Below, one piece after another: positions 35,513 through 45,067 of a stretch of DNA of 64,000 bases. The stretch comes from Marmoricola sp. (GTDB lineage: Bacteria; Actinomycetota; Actinomycetes; Propionibacteriales; Nocardioidaceae). The notes beneath the pieces were generated by a model. The model made no database searches. It was not told the origin of the DNA and saw only the letters and a program-made list of their open reading frames with translations. Within the stretch, counting starts at the first letter, position 1. Every line of letters begins with the position of its first letter. Position numbers and translations under genes: made by a program. Location of the stretch: NCBI GenBank assembly GCA_025964775.1, contig JAOPYE010000029.1, forward strand, positions 62,001-126,000. The letters are read 5' to 3'.

Positions 35513-36649
35513 ATGGCGTGGATCAAGGAGCGGGCTAGCGACGACGGCGACAAGCGGTTCGTTGCCTGCTACCGCGACCCCGAAGGCCGGCAGCGATCCG
35601 CCGGCACCTACTCCTCTCGCCGTGCTGCCGAACGCGCCGGCAACCGAGAGGAAGCCAAAGTCCGCGAAGGCTCTTGGCACGACCACTCCCGCGGAGAGAT
35701 CGCGTTCGGCGACTACGTCGAGACGGTGTGGCTGCCCTCCAAGCAGGTCGAGACCTCCACCTTGGCCGCGTACCGGTCCTACCTCGACAAGCACTTCATC
35801 CCAACCTTCGGGCGCCGACCGATGGGAAAGATCCTGCCCTCCGAAGTGCAACGCTGGGTCACCACCGCCACCGAGCACGGCCTCTCTGCAGCGTCCGTGG
35901 GCAAGTACCACACGATGCTGAAGTCGGTGTTCGAACGGGCGCTGGTCGATCGGGTTGTCACGTTCAATCCGTGTGCCCACACCGAGCTGCCCAAGAGGGT
36001 CAAGAAGAAGGCCCGCACCCTGACCCCCGAGGAGTACGCCGCGATCTTGACTGCCCTGCCTGAGCAGCATCGTCTGATGATCGAGACCGCGATCAACACA
36101 GGCGTGCGGTGGGGCGAGCTCATCGCGCTCAAACCCCGCCACCTCGACTGCGACACTGGCCGGTTGACTGTGGAGGAGACCATCGTCGAGGTCTCGATCA
36201 AGAACTCCCCTACCGGCCAGCGGATGCTGACCAAGCCCTATCCCAAGGACAACGAACCGCGCACCATGGGCCTTCCACCCGAGCTGATCACGCAGCTCGG
36301 CGCTCACATTACTGAGCGTGGGCTCAGATCGGGTGAGCTGTTGTTCGCTACTCGCCAGGGCACCCCCTTCTCGAGGAATACCTTCCGCACCCGGGTCTGG
36401 CGCCCTGCCGTCGCCGCCTCGGGGGTCGACTTCGACGTCCGCGTTCACGACCTCCGCCACGCCCACGCGTCCTGGCTGCTCGCCGGAGGATCCGACCTCA
36501 AGTCCGTGATGGACCGCATGGGCCACGCGCAGATCACCACTACCCAGAAATACCTCCACACCCTCCCCGACGCCGACACCAAGAACCTCACCGCCCTCGA
36601 CAAGACCCGCAACCCGGTCCGAAGTCCGCGGCCCGAACCAGATGGCTGA
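35513..36649 (+). CDS. Tyrosine recombinase (island integrase)
   Basis: The 378-residue integrase has an N-terminal arm-binding region (WIKERASDDGDKRFVACYRD), an SAM-like core-binding domain (about 62-150) and a catalytic domain. Catalytic residues appear as Arg199 (NTGVRWGEL), His312/Arg315 (VHDLRHAH), His338 (RMGHAQ) and Tyr347 (TTQKYLH), so it looks active. GGGAGG lies 7 bases before the ATG at 35513. It directly follows the left attachment site and two TGCGGA(C/T)A repeats (35464-35482). No excisionase gene is visible beside it. Confidence 0.95.
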   Translation: MAWIKERASDDGDKRFVACYRDPEGRQRSAGTYSSRRAAERAGNREEAKVREGSWHDHSRGEIAFGDYVETVWLPSKQVETSTLAAYRSYLDKHFIPTFGRRPMGKILPSEVQRWVTTATEHGLSAASVGKYHTMLKSVFERALVDRVVTFNPCAHTELPKRVKKKARTLTPEEYAAILTALPEQHRLMIETAINTGVRWGELIALKPRHLDCDTGRLTVEETIVEVSIKNSPTGQRMLTKPYPKDNEPRTMGLPPELITQLGAHITERGLRSGELLFATRQGTPFSRNTFRTRVWRPAVAASGVDFDVRVHDLRHAHASWLLAGGSDLKSVMDRMGHAQITTTQKYLHTLPDADTKNLTALDKTRNPVRSPRPEPDG

Positions 36650-37056
36650 AACAGATCAGCCATCGCCGACGTCGCGCGAGACGCCCCCAGCGCGCGGCCA
36701 GGCCGTTTTACCGACCCTGGCCTGGCCAAGGTTCCCGGGAGGGCCATCACCAGACGCCGGGGGCGGTTCACGTCGACCTCGACAATGGCGACACACCACG
36801 ACGAACCCTCCCGAACCCCTCACGGACCGGCTCGTTCCTCAAGCGCACCAGCAGATCCGAATGGACACCAATCACGTCAACGGTCGTGAACCAGCCAGGA
36901 CCCATTCGCACAAAGAATCTGACAGACCGAACGCGCAGCCAACTACGTTGCCCCGTTGCCTGGACAACTCCGTCGGACGCGGTTCCGAGGAACGTGCCAA
37001 GCAATCGAGAGCGTCGCTGCATCTGATCCGGCGTATCGGAGATCCGGCCCGATGTG
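36650..37056. other. About 400 bp of probable non-coding island DNA
   Basis: Between the integrase stop and the OsmC-like gene end, frames exist on both strands but are Pro/Arg/Ser-rich with no domain, no ribosome site and atypical composition. I see no RNA gene. It could hold integrase or excision control sequences. Confidence 0.4.
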
Positions 37057-37536
37057 TCACTCCAGCATCCGATCCGGGCCACTGAGTTGCGCTTCGGCTC
37101 TCCTGCGAATCGAGATCTCCTCGACACACTCACCAGCTGCATCGATCAGCGCCTGACCCGGCCGCCGGTCGGCGATTGCTGGAAGAACCAACCGCAATCT
37201 CTCGGCGTGATCGAGGCTGCCGACCTCCCAATGAAGCCGGACGTCCTCGAACACTGGCGCATCATCGCCACCCATGACCCGGTCGACGTTCAGGGTGCCG
37301 GAGACCGTGAGGCGGGCCGACTCGGCCACGTCGGCCTCTCCGACGAGCCGGAGGACGACGAGGGACGCGGCCGCGATCCCGGCGAGCAGGTGCTCGACCG
37401 GGTTGGCTCCGGCGTCGTGCCCGCCGTACTTCTCCGCCTCGTCGATCGTCACGTTGTGGTCGCGGACCGATACGGCGATGCCCTGGTGCGCGTGCTGCGC
37501 CTGGACGACGAGCTGTTCTCGGCGGGTCGTGGTCAC
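37057..37536 (-). CDS. OsmC-like protein lacking the redox cysteine pair
   Basis: The 159-residue protein has the OsmC-family core EKYGGHDAGANPVEHLLAGI and a later hydrophobic helix region. The conserved first peroxidatic Cys (usually in an LLaaLgaC segment) is replaced by AAAS, and the second CPV motif is absent. Only one Cys (GECVEEI) is present. Classical hydroperoxidase activity is therefore unlikely; a binding or hydrolytic role is possible. It is the last gene of the nine-gene catabolic operon, coupled by an ATGA overlap. Confidence 0.75.
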   Translation of the reverse strand: MTTTRREQLVVQAQHAHQGIAVSVRDHNVTIDEAEKYGGHDAGANPVEHLLAGIAAASLVVLRLVGEADVAESARLTVSGTLNVDRVMGGDDAPVFEDVRLHWEVGSLDHAERLRLVLPAIADRRPGQALIDAAGECVEEISIRRRAEAQLSGPDRMLE

Positions 37537-38375
37537 GTGGTCTCCTCATAGAAGTTCGCGGCAGCGGCCGGTGCGACGGACAACATCCGGGACAGCCAGG
37601 CGAGGGCATCTGCGCCGACGTCCTGGACCTCGTCGGGCTCAGGTCCGTACTGCGGCGCGAGGTAGTCACGGAGCAGTAGTTCGGCGTCCACCCGGGAGGA
37701 GCCGGGCAGGAGCGACAGGGCAGCCTCGACCGCGATCGGGTCCTGGTCCTTGATCCGCACCAACGCTTCGCGCTGCGCGGCGACGACCGCCCGAACGGTC
37801 GGGTCGCCGAGGCTGATCCTGTCGACGTCCACGGCGATGCCAGCCGTCGGGAACGTGATCTCGTCCCCGAAGAAGAGTTGTTGGGTCAGTCCGAGCCGCG
37901 ACAACGCGCTTGGAGCGAAGGCGCTTCCGATGACCGCGGCATCGACCGACCCGGAGGTCAGGGCGTCCAGACGTTGGCGGTCACCCTGGATCCCCACTGG
38001 ATAGGTCTCCCGTGCGAGCTCGGCGGTCCTGGTCCCCAGATCGCCTAGCAGCTGCTCGGTGAACGCCCAGACGATCGAGCCGTCCGGATGCCCGGCAAGC
38101 CGGTGGACGTCGCCGAGGTCCGGGGATCCTTGGCGACCCCAGATCCAGAACAGCGGGTGGACGGTGTGCACCAAGGCACCCTGCCAACGACGTTGACCGC
38201 GAAGCGTCTCGACGAGGGATCCGCCCAGCCCGGCCGACAGCACCGCTTCCGGGTGGTCGGCGCCGGGCACGGCTTCAACCTCGATGCCGTGCCGCATGTA
38301 GCAGCCTGCGCGTGCGGCGACCTCGTGGCAGACGAGTTCGTGCACGTTGCGATCGCGGTAGCCGAGGTGGATCAC
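37533..38375 (-). CDS. Substrate-binding-protein fold (NMT1-like) without signal peptide
   Basis: The 280-residue protein begins at a GTG overlapping the preceding stop codon, with MIHLGYRDRNVHELVCHEVA directly, so there is no leader or lipobox. The fold signature (RHGIEVEAVPGADHPEAVLS, LTSGSVDAAVIGSAFAPSAL) resembles periplasmic NMT1/SsuA-type proteins and also cytoplasmic enzymes built on that fold, such as 4,5-dihydroxyphthalate decarboxylase. Being cytoplasmic and embedded in a catabolic operon, it may be an enzyme rather than a transporter part. Function uncertain. Confidence 0.65.
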   Translation of the reverse strand: MIHLGYRDRNVHELVCHEVAARAGCYMRHGIEVEAVPGADHPEAVLSAGLGGSLVETLRGQRRWQGALVHTVHPLFWIWGRQGSPDLGDVHRLAGHPDGSIVWAFTEQLLGDLGTRTAELARETYPVGIQGDRQRLDALTSGSVDAAVIGSAFAPSALSRLGLTQQLFFGDEITFPTAGIAVDVDRISLGDPTVRAVVAAQREALVRIKDQDPIAVEAALSLLPGSSRVDAELLLRDYLAPQYGPEPDEVQDVGADALAWLSRMLSVAPAAAANFYEETT

Positions 38376-39319
38376 GCCGAGCTCCGACGGGCGAGGAGAA
38401 CCGACTTCGCTGCGATCAGCCCGATGAACGTGGTCGTCACCAGGACCAGACCCATCGCCATCGCCCGCCAGCCCGGGGGCTGCTCGAGCCGTGCCCAGGT
38501 CATCCCGAGGCCGGCGACGCTCGCGGCGGGGAACGTGAACGACCAGTGCCCGATCGAGAACGGCAGCGCCAGGTAGCGCGGCAGCAGCCAGATCTGGATC
38601 AGCACCATCAGCACGGCCACTGCCGACATGGTGTCGAACACGGGATCCGGTCGGCCATCGGAGATCGCCAGCCAGGCCAGTGCCGCAATGGCTGGCGGTG
38701 CCGCCATGATCGCGAGCGTCGGCACCAACGGCTCCGGCAGCGACGGGCCGCGGGCGAGCCTGAGGAAGATCACGACGGTCGTGACGAACCAGGCAGCGAC
38801 TCCGACGACGAGACTGCCTTCGGCCAGCGAGCGGAAGCCCACCACGTCGCAGGTCAGCGCGCCGACGAGGGCGGCCGCACTGATCGGCACGTAGTAGCCG
38901 CCGTGCACTGCCTGCAGAGCAATGTCTCCTCGTACCCAGTGAACGAGGATCCAGGCACCGAAGCAGGCGGCAACAACAAGGGCGGACAAGGTGAGGACGA
39001 CGCCCGCAGTTCTGTTGGTGCGGTAGACGGCCGAGCCCAGCATCATCACCGTGAGCGGCCACAGCGATGCCAGCGGTCCCTGGGTGTGATGCGCCAGCTG
39101 CTGCGCGAGGGATTCGTTTGCACGCCGCCCGCGGCGTGCGTGCTCGACGACGGCCACCAGCCAGGCGATGGCAACGATCGACCAGAAGATCTCTTCGTAG
39201 ACGAACGAGGTGCCGAACCCGTTCGCGGACAGGGTCCACACCTGCGCCAGGCCGGCCAGTCCCAGCGGGATGGCGAGCGTGGTCAGCGGCACGCGGCTGG
39301 CGTGCGGTTCAGATGACAT
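38372..39319 (-). CDS. TDT/SLAC1-family membrane carrier
   Basis: The 315-residue protein has about nine to ten TM helices and the TDT opening LAIPLGLAGLAQVWTLSANG near residue 16. TDT members (TehA, Mae1, SLAC1) move monocarboxylates, dicarboxylates, sulfite or anions. Position between the SDR and the leaderless binding-protein gene suggests uptake or export of an acidic substrate or nitrite-like anion in this pathway. Overlap of 4 bp with the downstream gene. Confidence 0.8.
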   Translation of the reverse strand: MSSEPHASRVPLTTLAIPLGLAGLAQVWTLSANGFGTSFVYEEIFWSIVAIAWLVAVVEHARRGRRANESLAQQLAHHTQGPLASLWPLTVMMLGSAVYRTNRTAGVVLTLSALVVAACFGAWILVHWVRGDIALQAVHGGYYVPISAAALVGALTCDVVGFRSLAEGSLVVGVAAWFVTTVVIFLRLARGPSLPEPLVPTLAIMAAPPAIAALAWLAISDGRPDPVFDTMSAVAVLMVLIQIWLLPRYLALPFSIGHWSFTFPAASVAGLGMTWARLEQPPGWRAMAMGLVLVTTTFIGLIAAKSVLLARRSSA

Positions 39320-39332
39320 CGAGAGCCCTCCC

Positions 39333-40073
39333 CTACATATACCGGCCGCCGGTGACCTCGGTCACCGTGCCGGTCACGTACGAGGACAGCTGCGAGGCGA
39401 GGAAGAGGTTGACCGAGGCAACCTCGGACGGCTCGCCCGCGCGTTGCATCGGGATCTCCGCCAGCTTGGTCTTCCAGATCCGCTCGGGCATCGCTTCGGT
39501 CATCGGCGACCGGATCAGTCCCGGCGCAACGGCGTTGACGCGAACGCCAAGGTGCGCCAGCTCCTTGGCGGCAGCCTTGGTCATGCCGACGATGCCGGCC
39601 TTGGCAGCCGAGTAGTTCGTCTGCCCGATGAAGCCGACCTTCCCAGAGATCGACGACAGGTTGATGATCGATCCCGACTGCTGCTCGCGCATCACGGCGG
39701 CAGCGTGCCGCAGGCCGTGCCAGCACCCCTTCAGATGCACCGAGATCACCTGGTCGAACTGGTCCTCGGTCATCTTCCGCATCGTCGCGTCCCGGGTGAT
39801 GCCGGCGTTGTTCACCATCACGTCGAGGGACCCGTAGAGCTCGACGGCGGTCGCGATCGCCGCCGCGACCTGCTCGCCGTCCTGTACGTCGCACCGAACC
39901 GCCGCAACAGATCCTCGCCCCTCGAAGGACGCCGCGACTGCTTGCGCGACGGCGAGATCGAGGTCGGCGACAACCACGCGCGCACCCGCTTCGACGAACG
40001 CCTCCACCGTGGCAAGGCCGAGTCCTTGTGCTCCGCCGGTCACCACCGCTGTCTTGCCGTCAAGGAGTCTCAT
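39333..40073 (-). CDS. Short-chain dehydrogenase/reductase (FabG-like)
   Basis: The 246-residue SDR has [11 protein letters not shown] cofactor loop (12-22), NNAG (88-91), catalytic Ser about 141, Tyr154 and Lys158 (TNYSAAKAG). The C-terminal [20 protein letters not shown] and VTGGRYM are FabG-like. It is likely a beta-hydroxyacyl-CoA or alicyclic alcohol dehydrogenase in a ring-cleavage/beta-oxidation route. ATG at 40073 overlaps the CofC stop. Confidence 0.92.
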   Translation of the reverse strand: MRLLDGKTAVVTGGAQGLGLATVEAFVEAGARVVVADLDLAVAQAVAASFEGRGSVAAVRCDVQDGEQVAAAIATAVELYGSLDVMVNNAGITRDATMRKMTEDQFDQVISVHLKGCWHGLRHAAAVMREQQSGSIINLSSISGKVGFIGQTNYSAAKAGIVGMTKAAAKELAHLGVRVNAVAPGLIRSPMTEAMPERIWKTKLAEIPMQRAGEPSEVASVNLFLASQLSSYVTGTVTEVTGGRYM

Positions 40074-40684
40074 CCGGCTTCTTCCCATCGTTGTCGTTCT
40101 TCGAATCTGAGGTGCGCGACGAGTAGCTGCGCCAGGTCATCGACGTCGTGGCGCAGCAGATCGAGCCCGCGGGTGACGAGCCGGCGTGCTCCCTGCTTCT
40201 CGTGGACGTGCGCCGAGTGCGGTCCGTACGCCGGGCGCAGCGCTGCGCCCGGGCCGGCGAAGAGCATCGTCGTGCCACCGGTACAGATGTCCGGCAGGAA
40301 CGCGCGTTCGTACCGCTCCGCAACGCCGAGCGCTTGCTCGAGCAGTTCCGGGGTCGCCAGTGGCAGGTCGGACGGCATCACGGTCAGAGCCGCGCCGCCC
40401 CACTTGGTGCGCACCATCCGCTCGGCGGCCGTGAGCGACTCGTTCAAGCCCGCTCGACCCGACCAGTGCGGGAGGACGTCGAGATCGGCGATCTCCTCGG
40501 CGTCCGCAAGGTTGTCCAGGACCACGACCACCGCGGCGAAGTTCACACCCGAGGCTGCAGCGAGCGTCTGCCGGAGCATGTCGACGGCCAGCTTGCGCCG
40601 ATCCTGCGGGGGTAGCAGCATCCTGCTCTTGGCCAGGTCCAGGTCCTTCTGCGGGACCAGCAGCACTCCACGGTCGCCGGTCAT
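40070..40684 (-). CDS. fbiD: 2-phospho-L-lactate/phosphoenolpyruvate guanylyltransferase (CofC/FbiD)
   Basis: The 204-residue protein has the CofC nucleotidyltransferase pattern: [20 protein letters not shown] for the GTP loop, [16 protein letters not shown] around the metal-binding Asp pair, and [15 protein letters not shown]. It makes the guanylylated phospholactate or phosphoenolpyruvate used in F420 assembly. It is coupled by 4-bp overlaps to the FO synthase upstream and SDR downstream. Finding it beside fbiC inside a catabolic operon is notable. Confidence 0.9.
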   Translation of the reverse strand: MTGDRGVLLVPQKDLDLAKSRMLLPPQDRRKLAVDMLRQTLAAASGVNFAAVVVVLDNLADAEEIADLDVLPHWSGRAGLNESLTAAERMVRTKWGGAALTVMPSDLPLATPELLEQALGVAERYERAFLPDICTGGTTMLFAGPGAALRPAYGPHSAHVHEKQGARRLVTRGLDLLRHDVDDLAQLLVAHLRFEERQRWEEAG

Positions 40685-43260
40685 GAGCCCACGAACCCGA
40701 CACTTACCGGCACGACCTTGGGCGCACTGCGGTCGAAGGACTCAGCAGCCAGCGCCCGCTCGGCACCGACCTTGCCGTAGAGGGTGTCGCGCTGGACGGC
40801 GAGACGGCCCGCCAGCGACGCCATCTCCTTGATCTCGGCGATCGTCTTCATCGAGCCGTTCGACGAACCGGCCATCCGGCTGATCGTCTCCTCCATCAGG
40901 GTTCCGCCGAGATCGTTCACGCCCGCGCTCAGCAGCTCGACGCACTCGTCCGGCGCGAGCTTCACCCAGGAGCACTGGATGTTCCGGACGCGTCCGTGCA
41001 GCATCAGCCGTGCCATCGCGTGCACGGCGCGGTTGTCACGGCGGGTCGGACCCGGCCGCGCCACCCCGGCCAGGTAGATCGGCGAGCTTTGGTGCACGAA
41101 CGGCAGCGGCACGAACTCGGTGAACCCGCCCGTCTCGTCTTGGATCTGGCCGAGCAGGCGCAGGTGGCCGACCCAGTGCTTGGGCTGATCGACGTGGCCG
41201 TACATCATCGTCGCGGTCGACGGGATGCCGAGCCGGTGCGCCGTGGTGACCACCCGGATCCATTCGGACGTCGGGAGCTTGCCCTTGGTCAGGATCCAGC
41301 GGATCTCTTCGTCGAGGATCTCTGCCGCCGTGCCGGGGATCGAGTCGAGCCCGGCTTCCTTCGCGGCCGAGAGCCACTCCTCGACGGTCACACCCATCCG
41401 CGACGCCCCGCTGATCACCTCCATCGGCGAGAACGCGTGCAGGTGGATGTCCGGGCTGCTGCGTTTCGTCGCCCGAGCCAGCTCGAGGTGGAAGTCGCTG
41501 GGCAGGCCCGGGTCGATGCCGCCCTGCATGCAGATCTCGGTGGCACCGACCTCCCAGGCCTGGGTCACCCGCGCGCCGACCTCCTCCAGCGAGAGCCGGT
41601 AGGCGTCGGCGTCGGTCGCCCGTTGCGCGAAGGCGCAGAACCGGCAGCCGACGTAGCAGACGTTGCTGAAGTTCAGGTTCCGGTTGACGACGAAGGTGAC
41701 CTGGTCACCGACCGTGTCCTGACGGATCCGGTCCGCCAGCTCGCAGAGTGCGTCGAGATCCGGGCCGTCCGCGTGGATCAGCGCCAGGGTGTGTTCATCG
41801 GTCAGCTCACCGGGCGCTCGTTCGGCGGCACGGAGGGCCGCGAGCACGCCGGCGTCGAGACGGGTCGGCGCACCGGAGCCCGGCGACCCGACGCGGCGTT
41901 CCGCGATCTCGTCGACCAGCACGTCCCAGTCCCCGAATGCCGAGGCGAAATCACCGCGGGCGATCGTCCGACGGCCTTCGTCGTCGATGCCGAGGTGCAG
42001 GTCGGTGCGACCGCTCGAGGCCACCTCGACCGACTGCTGCTGCCAGGGACGTCCCTGGGGTCGGACGTCCCTGGCAAGTCCGGAGTCCGGGTCGGCAAGA
42101 GCCCGGACGAACGGCAGGACCCGGTTGTCGACCCACGGTTCGGCGTCGAGCAGGTACTCGGGTTGCAGCGCCAGCCGCTCGGCCAGCACGAAGCCGCTCC
42201 CGACGGTGAGCGCAGCCAGCTCGTCGAGCTGCGGCCACGGTCGTTCCGGGTTCACGTGGTCGGGAGTCAACGGAGAAACCCCGCCCCAGTCGTCGATACC
42301 GGCACCGACCAGGCGCGCGCACTCGGCAGGCGCACTCAGGTTCGGTGGGACCTGGAGCCGCATCCGAGGACCCAGCACGATCCGCGCCACGGCGACGGTG
42401 GCCAGGTAGTCCTCGAAATCGGTGTCCGGCGCTGACCGCATCGCGGTGTCCTCCTTCGCCCGGAAGTTCTGGACGATGACCTCCTGGATCGCGCCGTACT
42501 GCCGGGCGATCCGTCGCAGCTCGAACAGCGAGTCGGCGCGATCGGCCAATGACTCGCCGATACCGACCAGGATCCCGGTGGTGAACGGCACGTTGCTCCG
42601 GGAGGCGTCCTCGATCGTGCGCAGCCGTACGGCAGGCTCCTTGTCCGGGGAACCGAAGTGGCACCCGCCCGGCTCCGCCCAGAGGCTCGTGGCGGTGCTC
42701 TCGAGCATCAGGCCCATCGACCCGGAGACCGGCTTGAGCCGCTGGATCTCTGCCCAGGACATCACCCCGGGATTCAGGTGCGGCAGCAGACCGGTCTCCT
42801 CGAGCACCAGGATCGCCATCGCCCGGACGTAGCTCAGGGTGTCGTTGTAGCCGCGCTCGTCGAGCCAGGTCCGGGCCGCCTCCCAGCGCTCCTCGGGGCG
42901 GTCACCCAAGGTGAACAGCGCCTCCTTGCAGCCCAGCTCCGCGCCGCGGCGGGCGATGTCGAGGACCTCGTCCGGGGAGAGGTACGGCGCCTCGAGCCGA
43001 CCGGGCGTCGTGGCGAAGGTGCAGTAGTGGCAACGGTCGCGGCACAGCCGGGTCAACGGGATGAACACCTTGCGGCTGTAGGTGATCAGGCCGCTCCGAC
43101 CGACTGTCTCCAATCCGGCATCACGCACGCCGGCCGCGACCGAGCAGAGTGCGTCCAGCTCGGGACCACGGGCGGACAACAGCGCTTTGGCCTCAGTGCG
43201 GTCGATCGACTTCCCGGCCGTCGCACGAGCCAGCGCACGCCGGAGACCCGGCGCGTTCAT
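40681..43260 (-). CDS. fbiC: FO synthase, fused CofG/CofH (FbiC)
   Basis: The 859-residue protein joins two radical-SAM enzymes that together make the deazaflavin FO from tyrosine and a pyrimidine. The N-terminal half has CRDRCHYC (Cys73, 77, 80) as in CofG. The C-terminal half has CYVGCRFC (about 536-543) as in CofH, followed by CMQGGIDP and ending with the [13 protein letters not shown] segment. Length equals typical actinobacterial FbiC. It starts at an ATG overlapping the acyl-CoA dehydrogenase gene's end. Probably a second, island-borne copy. Confidence 0.97.
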   Translation of the reverse strand: MNAPGLRRALARATAGKSIDRTEAKALLSARGPELDALCSVAAGVRDAGLETVGRSGLITYSRKVFIPLTRLCRDRCHYCTFATTPGRLEAPYLSPDEVLDIARRGAELGCKEALFTLGDRPEERWEAARTWLDERGYNDTLSYVRAMAILVLEETGLLPHLNPGVMSWAEIQRLKPVSGSMGLMLESTATSLWAEPGGCHFGSPDKEPAVRLRTIEDASRSNVPFTTGILVGIGESLADRADSLFELRRIARQYGAIQEVIVQNFRAKEDTAMRSAPDTDFEDYLATVAVARIVLGPRMRLQVPPNLSAPAECARLVGAGIDDWGGVSPLTPDHVNPERPWPQLDELAALTVGSGFVLAERLALQPEYLLDAEPWVDNRVLPFVRALADPDSGLARDVRPQGRPWQQQSVEVASSGRTDLHLGIDDEGRRTIARGDFASAFGDWDVLVDEIAERRVGSPGSGAPTRLDAGVLAALRAAERAPGELTDEHTLALIHADGPDLDALCELADRIRQDTVGDQVTFVVNRNLNFSNVCYVGCRFCAFAQRATDADAYRLSLEEVGARVTQAWEVGATEICMQGGIDPGLPSDFHLELARATKRSSPDIHLHAFSPMEVISGASRMGVTVEEWLSAAKEAGLDSIPGTAAEILDEEIRWILTKGKLPTSEWIRVVTTAHRLGIPSTATMMYGHVDQPKHWVGHLRLLGQIQDETGGFTEFVPLPFVHQSSPIYLAGVARPGPTRRDNRAVHAMARLMLHGRVRNIQCSWVKLAPDECVELLSAGVNDLGGTLMEETISRMAGSSNGSMKTIAEIKEMASLAGRLAVQRDTLYGKVGAERALAAESFDRSAPKVVPVSVGFVGS

Positions 43261-44411
43261 GAGCCGACACGTAGGCCCATGGAACGAGCTACGTAGTCGA
43301 GCTGCAGGGAGGGCGGGCCGGCGACGACCCGGGCGATGATGCCATCGGAGTGGTGCATCGGCAGCGCGTGGTCACGCACGTAGCCGTAGGCACCCTGGAT
43401 CTGCATCGCGAGCGCCGCGGACTCCGCGTAGATCTGCCCGCAGAGGAACTTCGCCATCGTGCTCTCGACCTCGGGCGCCGCGCCGCGGTCGAACAGCTCC
43501 GCGGAACGCCGTACCGCGCACCGGGCGGCGTCCAGCCGGACGTACATCTCGGCGAGCGGCAGCGAGACGCCCTGGTAGGACGAGATCGGCTTGCCGAACT
43601 GCTCACGCTCGTTGGCGTAGGTGATCGTCGAGTCGATTACGGCCGAGGAGCTGCCGACGAAGCCCGAGCTGATCATGATCCGCTCGAGCACGAGCCGCTC
43701 CCGGAGGATCTGCCAGCCTTGGCCGACCTCACCGAGCAGCGCCTCCGGCGGCAGCTTCACGTCGCGCAGGAAGACCTCGTAGATACCGCTGATGTTGCGC
43801 CCCAGTGCGGGCATCCTGCGGATCTCGATGCCAGGGGTGTCGACGGGGACCAGGAACACCGCCAGGTGGTCACGCTTGCGCCCGCCGTCTCCGACCTTCG
43901 CCAGCAGCTCCATCACGGCTCCCGGGGTGCCGGCCGCCTCGCAGTAGGTCTTCTGCCCGTTGATCACCCAACCGTCGTCGTCAGCCACGGCCCGCGTGCT
44001 GACGCTGGCGGAGTCCGAGCCGACGTCCGGCTCGCTCACGGCGATCGAGAACCGGGCATCGCCGCGGAGCACCGGCTCGACGAACCTCGCCCGCTGCTCG
44101 GGGGTCCCCCAGCGCTGGAGGTCACGGATCCCGCTGAGATTGAGGTTGAAGAGCGCCACGAGATCCGAGCTGCCGCGACCGATCTCCTCGCACAGCGCCG
44201 CCAGCAGACCGGCGGCCCCGTCCACGTCGCCGTCGGCAACGATGTCGTACCAGCCGAGGGCAGCGATCTCGCTGTAGAGGTCGACAGGGTAGGAGCCTTC
44301 CTCGTCCCAGATCCGGATGTCACGCTCGGGCGCGAGCTTGGCGAACAGCGCACGTGCGGTCTTGCGCAGCTCGATCTGGTCGTCGGTCTCCAGCAACGCG
44401 GAGGTACTCAT
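43257..44411 (-). CDS. Acyl-CoA dehydrogenase family protein
   Basis: The 384-residue protein has the N-terminal helical domain, a flavin-binding strand region ([20 protein letters not shown]) and the C-terminal four-helix domain with [17 protein letters not shown]. The usual MCAD catalytic Glu site (YEGT) reads VVAGPP, but a Glu is present in [12 protein letters not shown] (about 243), the position used by isovaleryl- and long-chain enzymes. So a working catalytic base is likely. It probably oxidises a branched or alicyclic acyl-CoA. Operon overlaps on both sides. Confidence 0.9.
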   Translation of the reverse strand: MSTSALLETDDQIELRKTARALFAKLAPERDIRIWDEEGSYPVDLYSEIAALGWYDIVADGDVDGAAGLLAALCEEIGRGSSDLVALFNLNLSGIRDLQRWGTPEQRARFVEPVLRGDARFSIAVSEPDVGSDSASVSTRAVADDDGWVINGQKTYCEAAGTPGAVMELLAKVGDGGRKRDHLAVFLVPVDTPGIEIRRMPALGRNISGIYEVFLRDVKLPPEALLGEVGQGWQILRERLVLERIMISSGFVGSSSAVIDSTITYANEREQFGKPISSYQGVSLPLAEMYVRLDAARCAVRRSAELFDRGAAPEVESTMAKFLCGQIYAESAALAMQIQGAYGYVRDHALPMHHSDGIIARVVAGPPSLQLDYVARSMGLRVGS

Positions 44412-45067
44412 GAGGTGGGCCTTTCGTGGACGGTGAGCGAGCTGAGGCTCTGCTTGAGCACCCGGAGCAGGCAGGGGGCAGAGCGTGAGAACAGGTCGGC
44501 CAGCTCGTTGGCCCGGTCAGCGAGGAGCGCGGGCGCAGCGACCTCGACCAAGCCCGCCAGTGCAGGGTCGTCGGCACGGAAAGACTCGCCCGACCCGAGT
44601 AGCCGCAGGGACCTCACCGGGCCGGCGACCTCGTGGAACCGCCTGACGATCGGCTCCGGCGGCAGGAACCCCAGGGCCAGCTCGGGGAACTTGAAGAGTG
44701 CGTCGGCCGTCGCGAGGACGACGTCGGCGGCGAAGGCGAGCCCCCAACCGCCCCCGACGGCCGGCCCCTGGACGACCGCGACGGAGACCGGGAACGAACC
44801 CACCAGCTCGATCGCGCGCTCGATCAGGTCCCGGCGCAGACCAGGTCGCCCCAGCAAGGTGCCGTCGTCGGAGCGCAGGTCCGCGCCGGCGCAGAAGGCC
44901 GTGCCCTCGGCGCGCAGGACCAGCACCGTGACACCGGCGTTGCTGCATTCCTCGAGGCATTCGATCAAGGCGTTCAGCAGATCGATGTTGAGGGCGTTCT
45001 TCGCTGCCGGCCGGTTCAAGGTGATGGTGGCGACCGGTCGGCTCAGTTCGAGCAGGCAGAGGTTCAC
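44408..45067 (-). CDS. Enoyl-CoA hydratase/isomerase family protein
   Basis: The 219-residue crotonase has the two oxyanion-hole segments GTAFCAGADLRSDD and QGPAVGGGWGLAFAADVVLA. It is shorter than the usual 255-260 residues, mainly at the C-terminal end. The second catalytic Glu region (KFPELALGFLPPE) is present. It may hydrate, isomerise or cleave a ring-derived CoA ester. Coupled by ATGA overlaps to the LLM gene upstream and dehydrogenase downstream. Confidence 0.9.
   Translation of the reverse strand: MNLCLLELSRPVATITLNRPAAKNALNIDLLNALIECLEECSNAGVTVLVLRAEGTAFCAGADLRSDDGTLLGRPGLRRDLIERAIELVGSFPVSVAVVQGPAVGGGWGLAFAADVVLATADALFKFPELALGFLPPEPIVRRFHEVAGPVRSLRLLGSGESFRADDPALAGLVEVAAPALLADRANELADLFSRSAPCLLRVLKQSLSSLTVHERPTS

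Noticed and set aside
36642..37085. 147-residue plus-strand frame after the integrase as a possible excisionase
   Set aside because: It overlaps the OsmC-like gene, begins inside the integrase end, and is Pro/Arg/Ser-rich without helix-turn-helix text.
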